A program made the translations under genes and the position numbers. Positions 18,264 to 26,455 of a stretch of DNA of 64,000 nucleotides are shown one piece after another. Below the pieces are notes generated by a model. It was not told where the DNA came from. It worked only from the letters and a program-made list of their open reading frames with translations, and searched no databases. The stretch lies in NCBI RefSeq assembly GCF_000429125.1, contig NZ_AUBG01000010.1, positions 149,645-213,644 on the forward strand. The letters run 5' to 3'. Each line of letters starts with the position of its first letter. The stretch's first letter is position 1. The stretch is from Aequorivita capsosiphonis DSM 23843. GTDB taxonomy: Bacteria; Bacteroidota; Bacteroidia; Flavobacteriales; Flavobacteriaceae.

Positions 18264-19358
18264 ATGGAGGATCAAAAACTTATTTCAAAAAAGAAACCCG
18301 CCTATCCTATTACCAATGCGCTCTTAAAATATTTGACGCGGCATGGGCGCACCATTAAAATCCCTATTTATTACGACGATTTACTGCGTTTTCAAGGTTC
18401 GGTAACTGTTTATGACAAAAATGGAAAGGATACTTTATGGGTTAGTGTATATTATTCTGAATTTGAAACCGAAGAGATTAATCAGAGTCTAAAGAAAGTT
18501 TATTCCATTTTACATTCCGATGGAACAGACACCATTTTGCCCTTCCTCAATATAGATAGTATAGACTTTTGCACTTTTGGAAACTCAAAACCATTTAGAA
18601 TAAAAGTCCGTAATATTCTAAACGACAACTATCTCTTCCTATATATTAAAAAAGCCGATGCCTCCCGTATTTACGGTTTGGAGTTGGAAGATCTGCTTTC
18701 GCCAAACCATATAAATTTTTTAGTTCGGAAAAATACTTTAATAGAAGAGCACATCTCTGGTATTCCCGGAGACGATTTTATAAACAATCATTTTGACAAT
18801 TGTTCCCCTCGTGACAAAGTTGAAATTGCCAAGGAGTTTGTAAAATTCAACGAACGTTGTTTTGTACGTTTATTGGGCGATATGCGCTCTTATAATTATG
18901 TTATGGTCCTTACCCACGATTTTGACCGAATTCAATATAGAATTCGCGCTATCGATTTTGACCAACAATCTTATGAAGGCAACGCAAAGGTTTATAAACC
19001 ACAATTTCTGAAAGAGAATAATAAATTTGTAGAAATGACGATGGATCTGCTTCAACAAACATCCATAGATCAATATATAAGCGAGGAAAGATCTTTGTTA
19101 GCAAAACGGGCACGGAGCGAGCGAAAAAGACTTCGGGGCCTGCTCGCTTGTATGAAGAACGACACAATTTCGCCTCCTGAAAAAGTGGAGCAGCTAAAAA
19201 TGGACCTCTTTGAACTTACGGGTGACGTAAACTTCAAAAAGGCAAATAACATGGGTGAAATACTAGAAGGCGCTCTAGATTTTGTGATTCGGAATTACAA
19301 AAGCGATAACAAATACATTATAAAAAGAAAAAGAACACAGCAGCAATCTAGAAAATAG
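18264..19358 (+). CDS. unrecognised protein with kinase-like (APH-type) fold signatures
   Basis: A 364-residue cytoplasmic protein with no signal peptide; I do not recognise a named family. Features in order: a beta-rich N-terminal part; FLYIKK with Lys129/130 where a kinase has its ATP-binding Lys; LIEEHISGIPG (159-169), which looks like a hinge; GDMRSYN (205-211), in which Asp206 and Asn211 have the exact five-residue spacing of a kinase catalytic loop; then AIDFD (229-233), matching the DFG/DFD magnesium-binding step of aminoglycoside-phosphotransferase-like kinases. The C-terminal 100 residues are helical and very basic. It stands alone before pyc after a repeat-rich spacer. The kinase reading is inference; a pseudokinase is possible. 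Confidence 0.6.
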   Translation: MEDQKLISKKKPAYPITNALLKYLTRHGRTIKIPIYYDDLLRFQGSVTVYDKNGKDTLWVSVYYSEFETEEINQSLKKVYSILHSDGTDTILPFLNIDSIDFCTFGNSKPFRIKVRNILNDNYLFLYIKKADASRIYGLELEDLLSPNHINFLVRKNTLIEEHISGIPGDDFINNHFDNCSPRDKVEIAKEFVKFNERCFVRLLGDMRSYNYVMVLTHDFDRIQYRIRAIDFDQQSYEGNAKVYKPQFLKENNKFVEMTMDLLQQTSIDQYISEERSLLAKRARSERKRLRGLLACMKNDTISPPEKVEQLKMDLFELTGDVNFKKANNMGEILEGALDFVIRNYKSDNKYIIKRKRTQQQSRK

Positions 19359-19520
19359 AGAAATAAGGCTTTGCCGTAACAATAGCTTATTTAAATACGC
19401 CGGCATCTTCCATTTCTTTGTATTTAAAAAAATTCTGTGAAACTTTTCAAATTTTTATATTTTGAGGCGATGCGTTTTCTATCTTTATCGCCTTAAACCC
19501 TACTTTTAAAATATGCTTTA

Positions 19521-22500
19521 ATGAAAATACAAAAAATTTTAGTCGCCAATCGTGGAGAAATCGCTATTCGAATATTGCGTGCGTGTACCGAGATAAACAT
19601 TGCTACGGTTGCAATATACACCTATGAAGATCGCTATTCCCAACATCGTTATAAAGCAGACGAAGCCTATCAAATTGGCGAAAACGATGCTCCACTAAAG
19701 CCCTATTTGGATGGAGATGCTATAATTGCCATCGCAAAAGCGAAAAATGTAGATGCCATTCATCCTGGATACGGCTTTCTTTCTGAAAATTCAGACTTCG
19801 CAAGAAACTGTGCGAAAAATGGAATTATTTTCATCGGCCCAGATCCTAAGGTCATGGATGCGCTTGGCGATAAGATTACGGCGAAGAAAATCGCAGAAAG
19901 ATGTGATGTGCCCATCATAAAAAGTAACACTAAAAAACTGAATTCTTTAAAAATTGCGCTTTCCGAAGCAGAAGCTATTGGTTATCCGGTAATGCTAAAA
20001 GCTGCCTCTGGCGGTGGTGGAAGGGGAATGCGCGTCATTAGAAGCGAGGAAGACCTAAACAACAATTTTGAATCTGCCAGAAGTGAATCGCTAAATGCTT
20101 TTGGGGACGACACCATGTTTCTCGAAAAATATGTTGAAAACCCGAAGCATCTAGAAGTACAAATTGTAGCGGACAATCACGGTACTATTCGGCATTTATT
20201 TGAACGCGACTGCTCGGTACAACGCAGGCATCAAAAAGTAGTTGAGGTTGCTCCATCATTTAATGTTTCAACCCGCGTTAAAGATTTACTTTATAAATAT
20301 GCTGTCAAAATTGCTACAGAAGTAAATTACAACAACGTAGGGACAGTAGAATTTCTAGTTGATCAAGAAGACAATGTGTTTTTTATAGAAGTAAATCCTA
20401 GAATTCAAGTAGAACATACCGTAACTGAAATGGTAACGGGGATTGATCTTATAAAGACTCAAATTTTTATTGCAGGTGACTACAAACTTTCAGACACACA
20501 GATAAAAATTTACGAACAGGATACTCTGGAAACTTACGGTTTCGCCATGCAATGCCGTTTGACAACAGAAGATCCCGAAAATAATTTTACGCCAGATTAC
20601 GGCACTATCACAACCTACCGAAGTGCTTCGGGAATGGGCATCAGGCTGGATGAAGGTAGTATTTATCAGTCTTACAGCGTCAGTCCTTTCTTTGACTCCA
20701 TGCTCGTAAAAGTTTCCGCGCACGGAAGAACCTTGGATGGTGCCGTTCGGAAAATGGTACGTGCTTTAAAGGAGTTTCGCATTCGCGGAGTAAAAACAAA
20801 TATCCATTTTCTTCAGAATGTAATTCAGAATGAAACCTTTAGAGATGGTAAGGCTACCGTTAATTTTATAGCCAATACTCCTTCTTTATTTGAAATAAAA
20901 CTTCCACAGGACAGGACATCAAAAATTGTAAATTATTTAGGCGAAGTAATTGTAAATGGCAATCCAGATGTAAAAACATTCGACAAAAATAAAATCTTTA
21001 GAACGCCAAAAATTCCAAAGTTCGATCCAAAAAAAGAATATCCGAAGGGCACAAAAGATTTGCTTACGGAAATGGGACCCGAAAAATTCTGTGCATGGTT
21101 AAAAGATGAAAAAAAGATCCACTATACAGATACTACTATTCGAGATGCGCATCAATCGCTTTTGGCAACAAGAATGCGATCTTATGACATGACCAAAGTA
21201 GCCGAAAGTTTTGCTAAAAACCATCCGAATACCTTCAGTATAGAAATGTGGGGCGGTGCTACGTTTGATGTTTGTCTGCGTTTTTTACATGAAAGTCCGT
21301 GGACAAGGCTGCGTGAGCTTAGAAGCTTAATGCCGAATATACTTTTTCAAATGTTGCTTCGCGGCTCCAATGGAGTTGGCTACAAAGCATATCCTGATAA
21401 TTTAATTGAAAAATTTATTGAAACTTCTTGGGAAAACGGAATCGATATTTTTAGAATCTTCGATTCATTAAACTGGGTAAAGGCAATGGAACCCAGCATT
21501 AATTATGTTAGAAATAAAACTGGTGGAATTGCTGAGGCAGCCATTAGCTATACAGGTGATATCCTGGATCCCAAAGAAACTAAATACACCTTAAAGTATT
21601 ATACCCAGCTGGCAAAAGATCTGGAAAATGCGGGTGCACATATGATAGCCATCAAAGATATGGCGGGCTTATTAAAACCTTACGCCGCGAGCGAACTGGT
21701 TTCGGCTCTGAAAGACACATTAAATATTCCACTCCATTTACACACGCACGACACCTCCTCTATTCAGTCGGCAACTTACTTAAAAGCTATTGAAGCAGGA
21801 GTAGATGTGGTTGATGTAGCGTTAGGTGGATTATCGGGACTAACATCACAGCCCAATTTCAACTCTATTGTTGAAATGATGAAAAATCAAGAACGGGAGC
21901 ACGAGTTTGATATTCCTAAACTAAACGAATTTTCAAACTATTGGGAAGATGTGCGCGAAGTATATTATCCGTTTGAGTCTGGCCTAAAAGCTGGAACGGC
22001 TGAAGTTTATCAACATGAAATTCCTGGAGGACAATATTCAAATTTACGTCCGCAAGCAGAAGCGCTTGGTTTGGGAGATCAATTTGACGAAGTGAAAAAG
22101 ATGTATGCCCGTGTAAATGAAATGTTTGGAAACCTCGTAAAAGTGACCCCTAGTTCAAAAGTAGTTGGAGATATGGCCATTTTTATGGTTACAAACAATC
22201 TCTATCCGGAAGACGTGATGGAACGTGGGGAAGATATTTCCTTTCCAGAATCGGTTATCAATTTCTTTAAGGGTGACTTGGGACAACCCTTGGGAGGATT
22301 TCCAAAAGAACTTCAACGGATTATCCTTAAAAACCAAACTGCTTATACCGATAGGCCGAATGCACATTTAGCACCTATAGACTTTTATGAAGAATTTAGT
22401 GTCTTCAAGAAGAAGTTTCAAAAAGGTTTTACCCGCCCTATCGAATTTGAAGATTTTCTTTCCTATAGTTTATACCCAAGAGTATTTGAAGATGCTCACG

Positions 22501-22973
22501 AAAAGTATAAGTTATATGGCAATACGGCGATTCTTGCTTCTACAAATTTCTTTTATGGCATGAAACTTCGTGAGGAAGCTATTATTGAATTGGAACCGGG
22601 GAAATCTGTAATTGTAAAACTACTTTCCATTGGAATTCCCAATGATGACGGTATTCGCATTGTATTCTTTTCGGTAAACGGTGAAAACCGATTTGTTGAG
22701 ATCAAGGACAAATCCATCGAAGTTAAAAAAGAAGTACACGTAAAAGCCGAAGAAAATAATCCCAATCAATATGGCGCTCCTTTACAGGGAAGTCTATATA
22801 AGGTATTGGTTAAAAAAGGACAAGAGATCAAGAAAAACGATCATCTCTTTATTATAGAAGCTATGAAAATGGAGACTACTATTACTGCTAACAAAGCGGG
22901 GAAAGTAAAATCTGTAGCTCTTAAACCGGGAACCATGGTAATGAAAGGCGATTTGATTTTGACTTTGGAATAG
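19521..22973 (+). CDS. pyc: pyruvate carboxylase
   Basis: A biotin enzyme of 1150 residues that carboxylates pyruvate to oxaloacetate with ATP and bicarbonate, replenishing the TCA cycle. The biotin carboxylase domain fills about 1-455 (VANRGEIAIRILRA at 8-21; ASGGGGRGM; FIEVNPRIQVEHTVTE). The carboxyltransferase barrel follows at about 530-800 (DTTIRDAHQSLLATRMR; HLHTHDTS with metal-binding His residues). The C-terminal biotinyl domain ends the protein, with Lys1116 in EAMKMET as the biotin site. Carrying all domains on one chain is the normal alpha4-type layout. It stands alone; the spacer after it is full of repeats. Confidence 0.97.
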   Translation: MKIQKILVANRGEIAIRILRACTEINIATVAIYTYEDRYSQHRYKADEAYQIGENDAPLKPYLDGDAIIAIAKAKNVDAIHPGYGFLSENSDFARNCAKNGIIFIGPDPKVMDALGDKITAKKIAERCDVPIIKSNTKKLNSLKIALSEAEAIGYPVMLKAASGGGGRGMRVIRSEEDLNNNFESARSESLNAFGDDTMFLEKYVENPKHLEVQIVADNHGTIRHLFERDCSVQRRHQKVVEVAPSFNVSTRVKDLLYKYAVKIATEVNYNNVGTVEFLVDQEDNVFFIEVNPRIQVEHTVTEMVTGIDLIKTQIFIAGDYKLSDTQIKIYEQDTLETYGFAMQCRLTTEDPENNFTPDYGTITTYRSASGMGIRLDEGSIYQSYSVSPFFDSMLVKVSAHGRTLDGAVRKMVRALKEFRIRGVKTNIHFLQNVIQNETFRDGKATVNFIANTPSLFEIKLPQDRTSKIVNYLGEVIVNGNPDVKTFDKNKIFRTPKIPKFDPKKEYPKGTKDLLTEMGPEKFCAWLKDEKKIHYTDTTIRDAHQSLLATRMRSYDMTKVAESFAKNHPNTFSIEMWGGATFDVCLRFLHESPWTRLRELRSLMPNILFQMLLRGSNGVGYKAYPDNLIEKFIETSWENGIDIFRIFDSLNWVKAMEPSINYVRNKTGGIAEAAISYTGDILDPKETKYTLKYYTQLAKDLENAGAHMIAIKDMAGLLKPYAASELVSALKDTLNIPLHLHTHDTSSIQSATYLKAIEAGVDVVDVALGGLSGLTSQPNFNSIVEMMKNQEREHEFDIPKLNEFSNYWEDVREVYYPFESGLKAGTAEVYQHEIPGGQYSNLRPQAEALGLGDQFDEVKKMYARVNEMFGNLVKVTPSSKVVGDMAIFMVTNNLYPEDVMERGEDISFPESVINFFKGDLGQPLGGFPKELQRIILKNQTAYTDRPNAHLAPIDFYEEFSVFKKKFQKGFTRPIEFEDFLSYSLYPRVFEDAHEKYKLYGNTAILASTNFFYGMKLREEAIIELEPGKSVIVKLLSIGIPNDDGIRIVFFSVNGENRFVEIKDKSIEVKKEVHVKAEENNPNQYGAPLQGSLYKVLVKKGQEIKKNDHLFIIEAMKMETTITANKAGKVKSVALKPGTMVMKGDLILTLE

Positions 22974-22977
22974 GTTC

Positions 22978-23007
22978 GAAATCGAAATCGAAACTGAAAT
23001 CGAAATT
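22978..23007. repeat. GAAATC hexamer array (5 copies)
   Basis: Five six-base units of GAAATC with single changes (GAAACT, GAAATT) begin four bases after the pyc stop and run almost directly into the CTTTGCG inverted repeat. Confidence 0.85.
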
Positions 23008-23012
23008 GAACT

Positions 23013-23055
23013 CTTTGCGGCTTTGCGTGCATTTTTCTCTCGCTAAGCCGCAAAG
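23013..23055. repeat. dispersed CTTTGCG element, copy 2 (11-bp perfect arms)
   Basis: CTTTGCGGCTT (23013-23023) is the exact inverse complement of AAGCCGCAAAG (23045-23055), around a centre that matches the copy at 18011-18062. Low-complexity GTCTTACGTCTTACGTC-type sequence follows (about 23076-23093). It may also act as a weak terminator for pyc, though it is followed by TTTTATTTATTT only. Confidence 0.82.
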
Positions 23056-23153
23056 TTTTATTTATTTCATGGTGAAGTCTTACGTCTTACGTCATAAAGC
23101 GCCGCGACCTGCACGCCGTAGGAGGGTCTTAAGTCTTTTTTCACCTACCCACC

Positions 23154-23183
23154 TTGTTATTCAAATAAATAACATTACATTTG
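23154..23183 (+). promoter_or_regulatory. rplM-rpsI promoter (TTG-N19-TAnnTTTG)
   Basis: TTG at 23154-23156, then 19 bases, then TACATTTG at 23176-23183: an exact match to the Bacteroidota housekeeping promoter with the preferred spacing. It predicts a leader of about 70 bases before the rplM ATG. Confidence 0.82.
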
Positions 23184-23186
23184 CAC

Positions 23187-23218
23187 CCCTCTTAGACAAA
23201 ATCCGTTTTGTTAAAGGG
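23187..23218 (+). promoter_or_regulatory. leader hairpin upstream of rplM
   Basis: CCCT (23187-23190) pairs with AGGG (23215-23218), and inside it GACAAAA pairs with TTTTGTT around TCCG. The structure begins about where transcription should start and is not followed by a T-run, so it is not a plain terminator. An autoregulatory leader bound by L13 or S9 is possible but unproven. Confidence 0.5.
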
Positions 23219-23257
23219 TGAGAAAACAATGAAATATTAACAATTGACAAAGACTAA

Positions 23258-23713
23258 ATGGATACATTAAGTTACAAAACAGTATCTGCCAACAAGGCAA
23301 CCGTTGTAAAAGAATGGTTACTGGTAGATGCGGACGGGCAAACATTGGGTCGTCTTGCAAGCGAAGTTGCTAAATTACTTCGCGGTAAGCACAAACCAAG
23401 TTTCACCCCGCACGTAGATTGCGGTGATAACGTGATTGTTATCAACACCGGGAATATAAACCTTTCCGGAAACAAATGGCAGGATAAAACCTACATTCGC
23501 CACACAGGATATCCTGGTGGACAACGTAGCCTTAACGCTACAGAATTGTACAAAAAAGACCCTGCAAGGCTTGTTGAAAAAGCTGTAAAAGGTATGCTTC
23601 CAAAAAATAAATTGGGCGCAGAAATGTTCAGAAACTTGAAAGTGTATGCAGATGCAAACCACGGTCAAGAAGCACAAAAACCTAGAGCTATTAACTTTAA
23701 CGACAACAAGTAA
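23258..23713 (+). CDS. rplM: 50S ribosomal protein L13
   Basis: Large-subunit protein L13, 151 residues. Hallmarks are the opening segment [20 protein letters not shown] (about 21-40), GDNVIVIN, and [12 protein letters not shown] near 106-117. It is the first gene of the usual rplM-rpsI pair; its stop codon shares one base with the rpsI start (TAATG), so translation is coupled. A consensus promoter and a hairpin leader precede it. Confidence 0.97.
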   Translation: MDTLSYKTVSANKATVVKEWLLVDADGQTLGRLASEVAKLLRGKHKPSFTPHVDCGDNVIVINTGNINLSGNKWQDKTYIRHTGYPGGQRSLNATELYKKDPARLVEKAVKGMLPKNKLGAEMFRNLKVYADANHGQEAQKPRAINFNDNK

Positions 23714-24099
23714 TGGAGACAATTCACAAAATAGGCAGAAGAAAAACCGCTGTTGCACGTGTGTACCTTAAAGAAGGTAAAGGAAACATTACTGTCAACA
23801 AGCGTGAGTTTGAAAACTACTTTCCTACTGGAACTCTTCAGTACAAAGTAAAACAACCTTTAGCACTTACAGATAACGAAACAACTTTCGACATTACAGT
23901 AAATGTATTTGGCGGTGGTATTACAGGACAGGCAGAAGCCATTCGTCTTGCAATCTCCAGAGCTATGTGTACGCTTAATGACGAAAACCGTGGCATCTTG
24001 AAACCAGAAGGTTTACTAACAAGAGACCCAAGAATGGTGGAACGTAAGAAGTTCGGACAGAAAAAAGCCCGTAAAAAATTCCAATTCTCAAAACGTTAA
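23713..24099 (+). CDS. rpsI: 30S ribosomal protein S9
   Basis: Small-subunit protein S9, 128 residues. IGRRKTAVARVYL near the N-terminus, GGGITGQAEAIRLAISRA (about 73-90), and the basic tail ending in Lys-Arg after FQFS are diagnostic; the terminal Arg reaches the P-site tRNA. It begins at the overlapping TAATG with rplM. The following 221-base spacer before rpsB contains several hairpins. Confidence 0.97.
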   Translation: METIHKIGRRKTAVARVYLKEGKGNITVNKREFENYFPTGTLQYKVKQPLALTDNETTFDITVNVFGGGITGQAEAIRLAISRAMCTLNDENRGILKPEGLLTRDPRMVERKKFGQKKARKKFQFSKR

Positions 24100-24159
24100 T
24101 ACTTCAACTTCGCTTGGCAATTTGCTACAGCGTTTGTTGATAAATATAATACTCAACTC

Positions 24160-24189
24160 AATTGGGTATCTCATTTGGGATACCCAATT
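24160..24189 (+). terminator. hairpin after rpsI (possible terminator)
   Basis: AATTGGGTATC (24160-24170) and GATACCCAATT (24179-24189) are exact inverse complements around an 8-base loop; CAACT and AGTTG outside extend the stem with bulges. There is no T-run, so it could be a processing site or a partial terminator between the rplM-rpsI and rpsB-tsf units. Confidence 0.55.
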
Positions 24190-24232
24190 AAAGTTGAAAA
24201 GTTCATAATCATTATTAATTAAAAAGCTGTTA

Positions 24233-24268
24233 ACCCGAAACATTCGGGTGTTAGTTTAGCATCTAAAC
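24233..24268 (+). promoter_or_regulatory. paired hairpins in the rpsB leader
   Basis: ACCCGAA/TTCGGGT (24233-24249, loop ACA) is followed at once by GTTTAG/CTAAAC (24254-24268, loop CAT). A third segment, 24269-24295, can compete by pairing AACC with GGTT. The structures lie 52-88 bases before the rpsB ATG. They resemble an r-protein leader, but I cannot match them to a named family. Confidence 0.5.
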
Positions 24269-24320
24269 CAAAGCTCTGCTTAGGTTGCTATCCTTTCACA
24301 GAACGTAAACTAAAACAAAA

Positions 24321-25202
24321 ATGGCAAGAAAAATAGTAGTAAAAGACTTACTAGAAGCTGGTGTACACTTTGGACACCTAACCCGCAAATGGAACCCGAA
24401 CATGGCACCGTATATCTATATGGAGCGTAATGGGATCCACATTATCAATCTTTACAAAACCGCTGCAAAAATTGAAGAAGCTGGAGAGGCTCTTAAAAAA
24501 ATTGCAGGTAGTGGACGCAAAATCCTTTTTGTAGCTACAAAAAAACAAGCAAAAGACATCGTTGCTGAAAAGGCAAAAGCTGCTAACATGCCCTACATTA
24601 CTGAAAGATGGCCTGGTGGTATGCTTACCAACTTTGTTACTATCCGTAAAGCCGTTAAGAAAATGGCTACTATTGATAGAATGAAGCAAGATGGTACTTT
24701 TATGACGCTTTCTAAAAAGGAACGTTTGGCAGTAGATCGTCTTCGTACTAAATTGGAAAAAAACTTAGGTTCTATTTCTGATATGAGCCGTCTTCCTGCA
24801 GCTTTATTTGTTGTTGATACAACTCGTGAGCACATTGCAGTTGCAGAAGCTTTAAAACTTAACATTCCAATCTTTGCCATGGTGGACACCAACAGTGACC
24901 CACGTGTAATTGACTACGTAATCCCTTCAAACGATGATGCTTCAAAATCTATTGATGCTATCATGAGTTTTGTTTCTGAAGCTGTAATCGAAGGTCTTTC
25001 CGAAAGAAAATCTGGTGGAAAAGACGACGAGGATGAAGAAAAAATGGAAAAAGCAGCCAAAAAAGATAAAGCAGCTAAACCTGCTAAGAAAGAAAAGGCT
25101 GAAGTTCCCTCAACTGACAAGGAAGATGTAGAAGCAATGAAAGAAGCTAAGGAACCTGTTCGTCAGAAGTCTAAGAAAGAAGTTCTTAAGGAAGAAGAAT
25201 AA
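24321..25202 (+). CDS. rpsB: 30S ribosomal protein S2
   Basis: Small-subunit protein S2, 293 residues. LLEAGVHFGHLTRKWNPNM at about 9-27 is the family signature, and PIFAMVDTNSDP near 187 is also typical. Beyond the normal end (about residue 230) there is a tail of some 60 residues made mostly of Lys, Glu, Asp and Ala, with repeated KKDKAAK-like runs; such tails are common on S2 in this group, and their role is not known to me. It is followed by tsf, with a hairpin and T-run in the 97-base gap, which would reduce but not abolish read-through. Confidence 0.97.
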   Translation: MARKIVVKDLLEAGVHFGHLTRKWNPNMAPYIYMERNGIHIINLYKTAAKIEEAGEALKKIAGSGRKILFVATKKQAKDIVAEKAKAANMPYITERWPGGMLTNFVTIRKAVKKMATIDRMKQDGTFMTLSKKERLAVDRLRTKLEKNLGSISDMSRLPAALFVVDTTREHIAVAEALKLNIPIFAMVDTNSDPRVIDYVIPSNDDASKSIDAIMSFVSEAVIEGLSERKSGGKDDEDEEKMEKAAKKDKAAKPAKKEKAEVPSTDKEDVEAMKEAKEPVRQKSKKEVLKEEE

Positions 25203-25221
25203 TCTCGATATTTTAAAATCT

Positions 25222-25273
25222 AAAAGTCGTTTGGTTCTTTTCTATCTCGAAAATTGATTAAACGACTTTTTTT
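25222..25273 (+). terminator. terminator or attenuator between rpsB and tsf
   Basis: AAAAGTCGTTT (25222-25232) pairs with AAACGACTTTT (25260-25270), and the T-run continues to 25273. The 27-base loop is long for a terminator, so attenuation between S2 and EF-Ts is also possible. Confidence 0.65.
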
Positions 25274-25299
25274 AATATTAAACTTAAAAATTTAAAAAA

Positions 25300-26265
25300 A
25301 TGGCAAACATAACAGCCGCAGAAGTTAATAAACTAAGACAAGCCACCGGAGCCGGAATGATGGACTGTAAAAAGGCATTAGTTGAGGCAGAAGGAAATAT
25401 GGAAGACGCAATTGCTATCCTTAGAAAAAAAGGACAGAAAATCGCTGAAAAAAGAGCTGATCGCGACTCTAGTGAAGGTGTTGCTACTGCAAAAATAAAC
25501 GACACCAACACAAAAGGTGTTATCATTTCTTTAAACTGTGAAACTGACTTTGTTGCCAAAAACGATTCTTACGTTGAAATGGCAAACAAAATGGCAGCAG
25601 TCGCTTTGAATACATCTTCAAAAGATGAGTTTTTAGCTGCAGATTTTGATGGAATGACCATTGCAGAAAAATTAACTGAACAAACCGGTGTTATCGGTGA
25701 GAAAATTGAAATCGGTGGTTTTGAAATTCTAGAGGCTCCATTTGTAGGTGCTTATGTTCACGTTAACAAGATTGCTGCTTTAACTGGTCTTTCAAAAGCA
25801 GTTGATAACGCAGAAGAATTGGCAAAAGACGTTTCTATGCAAGTTGCATCTATGGGCGCTACTACCCTTTCTTATAAAGATTTTGATGCAGAATTCGTAG
25901 CTTCTGAAACGGAAGCAAGAATCGCTGTTATCGAAAAAGATAATATCGAATTGGGACGCTTGGGTAAAACTAAGAAAAATGTACCATCATACATTTCAAG
26001 AGCACAATTAACTCCTGAAGTATTGGCAAAAGCCGAAGAAGATGCAAAAGCTGAATTGAAAGCTGAAGGTAAACCAGAACAAATCTGGGATAAAATTCTT
26101 CCTGGAAAATTGGAGCGTTTTATTAGCGACAACACTACGCTTGATCACGAAAAAGCCTTGCTTGACCAAAATTTCATTAAAGACGACAAGAAAAGCGTTG
26201 CAGATTACGTAAAATCGTATGGCGATGTTGAAGTAGTTGGCTTTAAGAGAGTTTCTTTAGCATAA
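25300..26265 (+). CDS. tsf: translation elongation factor Ts
   Basis: Guanine-nucleotide exchange factor for EF-Tu, 321 residues. The UBA-like N-terminal domain has VNKLRQATGAGMMDCKKAL (about 8-26), and the core has ISLNCETDFVAKND (about 73-86). There is a duplicated central region and the C-terminal coiled coil typical of Bacteroidota EF-Ts, which is longer than the 283 residues of E. coli. It follows rpsB, as in most bacteria, and ends before a strong terminator. Confidence 0.97.
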   Translation: MANITAAEVNKLRQATGAGMMDCKKALVEAEGNMEDAIAILRKKGQKIAEKRADRDSSEGVATAKINDTNTKGVIISLNCETDFVAKNDSYVEMANKMAAVALNTSSKDEFLAADFDGMTIAEKLTEQTGVIGEKIEIGGFEILEAPFVGAYVHVNKIAALTGLSKAVDNAEELAKDVSMQVASMGATTLSYKDFDAEFVASETEARIAVIEKDNIELGRLGKTKKNVPSYISRAQLTPEVLAKAEEDAKAELKAEGKPEQIWDKILPGKLERFISDNTTLDHEKALLDQNFIKDDKKSVADYVKSYGDVEVVGFKRVSLA

Positions 26266-26290
26266 GCTTTAAACAAATATTTATAATTCG

Positions 26291-26324
26291 AAAAGAGGCT
26301 GATTGCTTTCAGCCTCTTTTTTTT
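26291..26324 (+). terminator. terminator after tsf
   Basis: AAAAGAGGCTGA (26291-26302) pairs with TCAGCCTCTTTT (26309-26320), followed by more T residues to 26324. It lies 25 bases after the tsf stop. Confidence 0.92.
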
Positions 26325-26386
26325 GTGTTATAGTTTATTGTATATCTGTATTTAATAATAAAACAAAAAAATTATAATTTATTACC

Positions 26387-26419
26387 AGACCTCACAGGTC
26401 TCAGAGACCTGTGAGGTCT
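26387..26419. repeat. 33-bp palindrome (15-bp perfect arms)
   Basis: AGACCTCACAGGTCT (26387-26401) and AGACCTGTGAGGTCT (26405-26419) are exact inverse complements around CAG. No T-run follows. I recall GACCTGTGAGGTC palindromes as dispersed elements in flavobacterial genomes; this is the only copy in the window. It lies between the ends of the convergent tsf and M23 peptidase genes. Confidence 0.88.
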
Positions 26420-26455
26420 TTCAATTTGTGGATATTCAGGTAGTTTTTTCACAGC

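Noticed and set aside
17942-18358. Plus-strand open frame of 138 codons
   Set aside because: Most of it is translated TCTCAAG-type and CTTTGCG repeats, and it runs into the kinase-like gene in another frame; the product has no domain-like composition.
23006-23221. Plus-strand open frame of 71 codons before rplM
   Set aside because: It covers an inverted repeat, simple repeats and the rplM promoter; no sign of coding selection.
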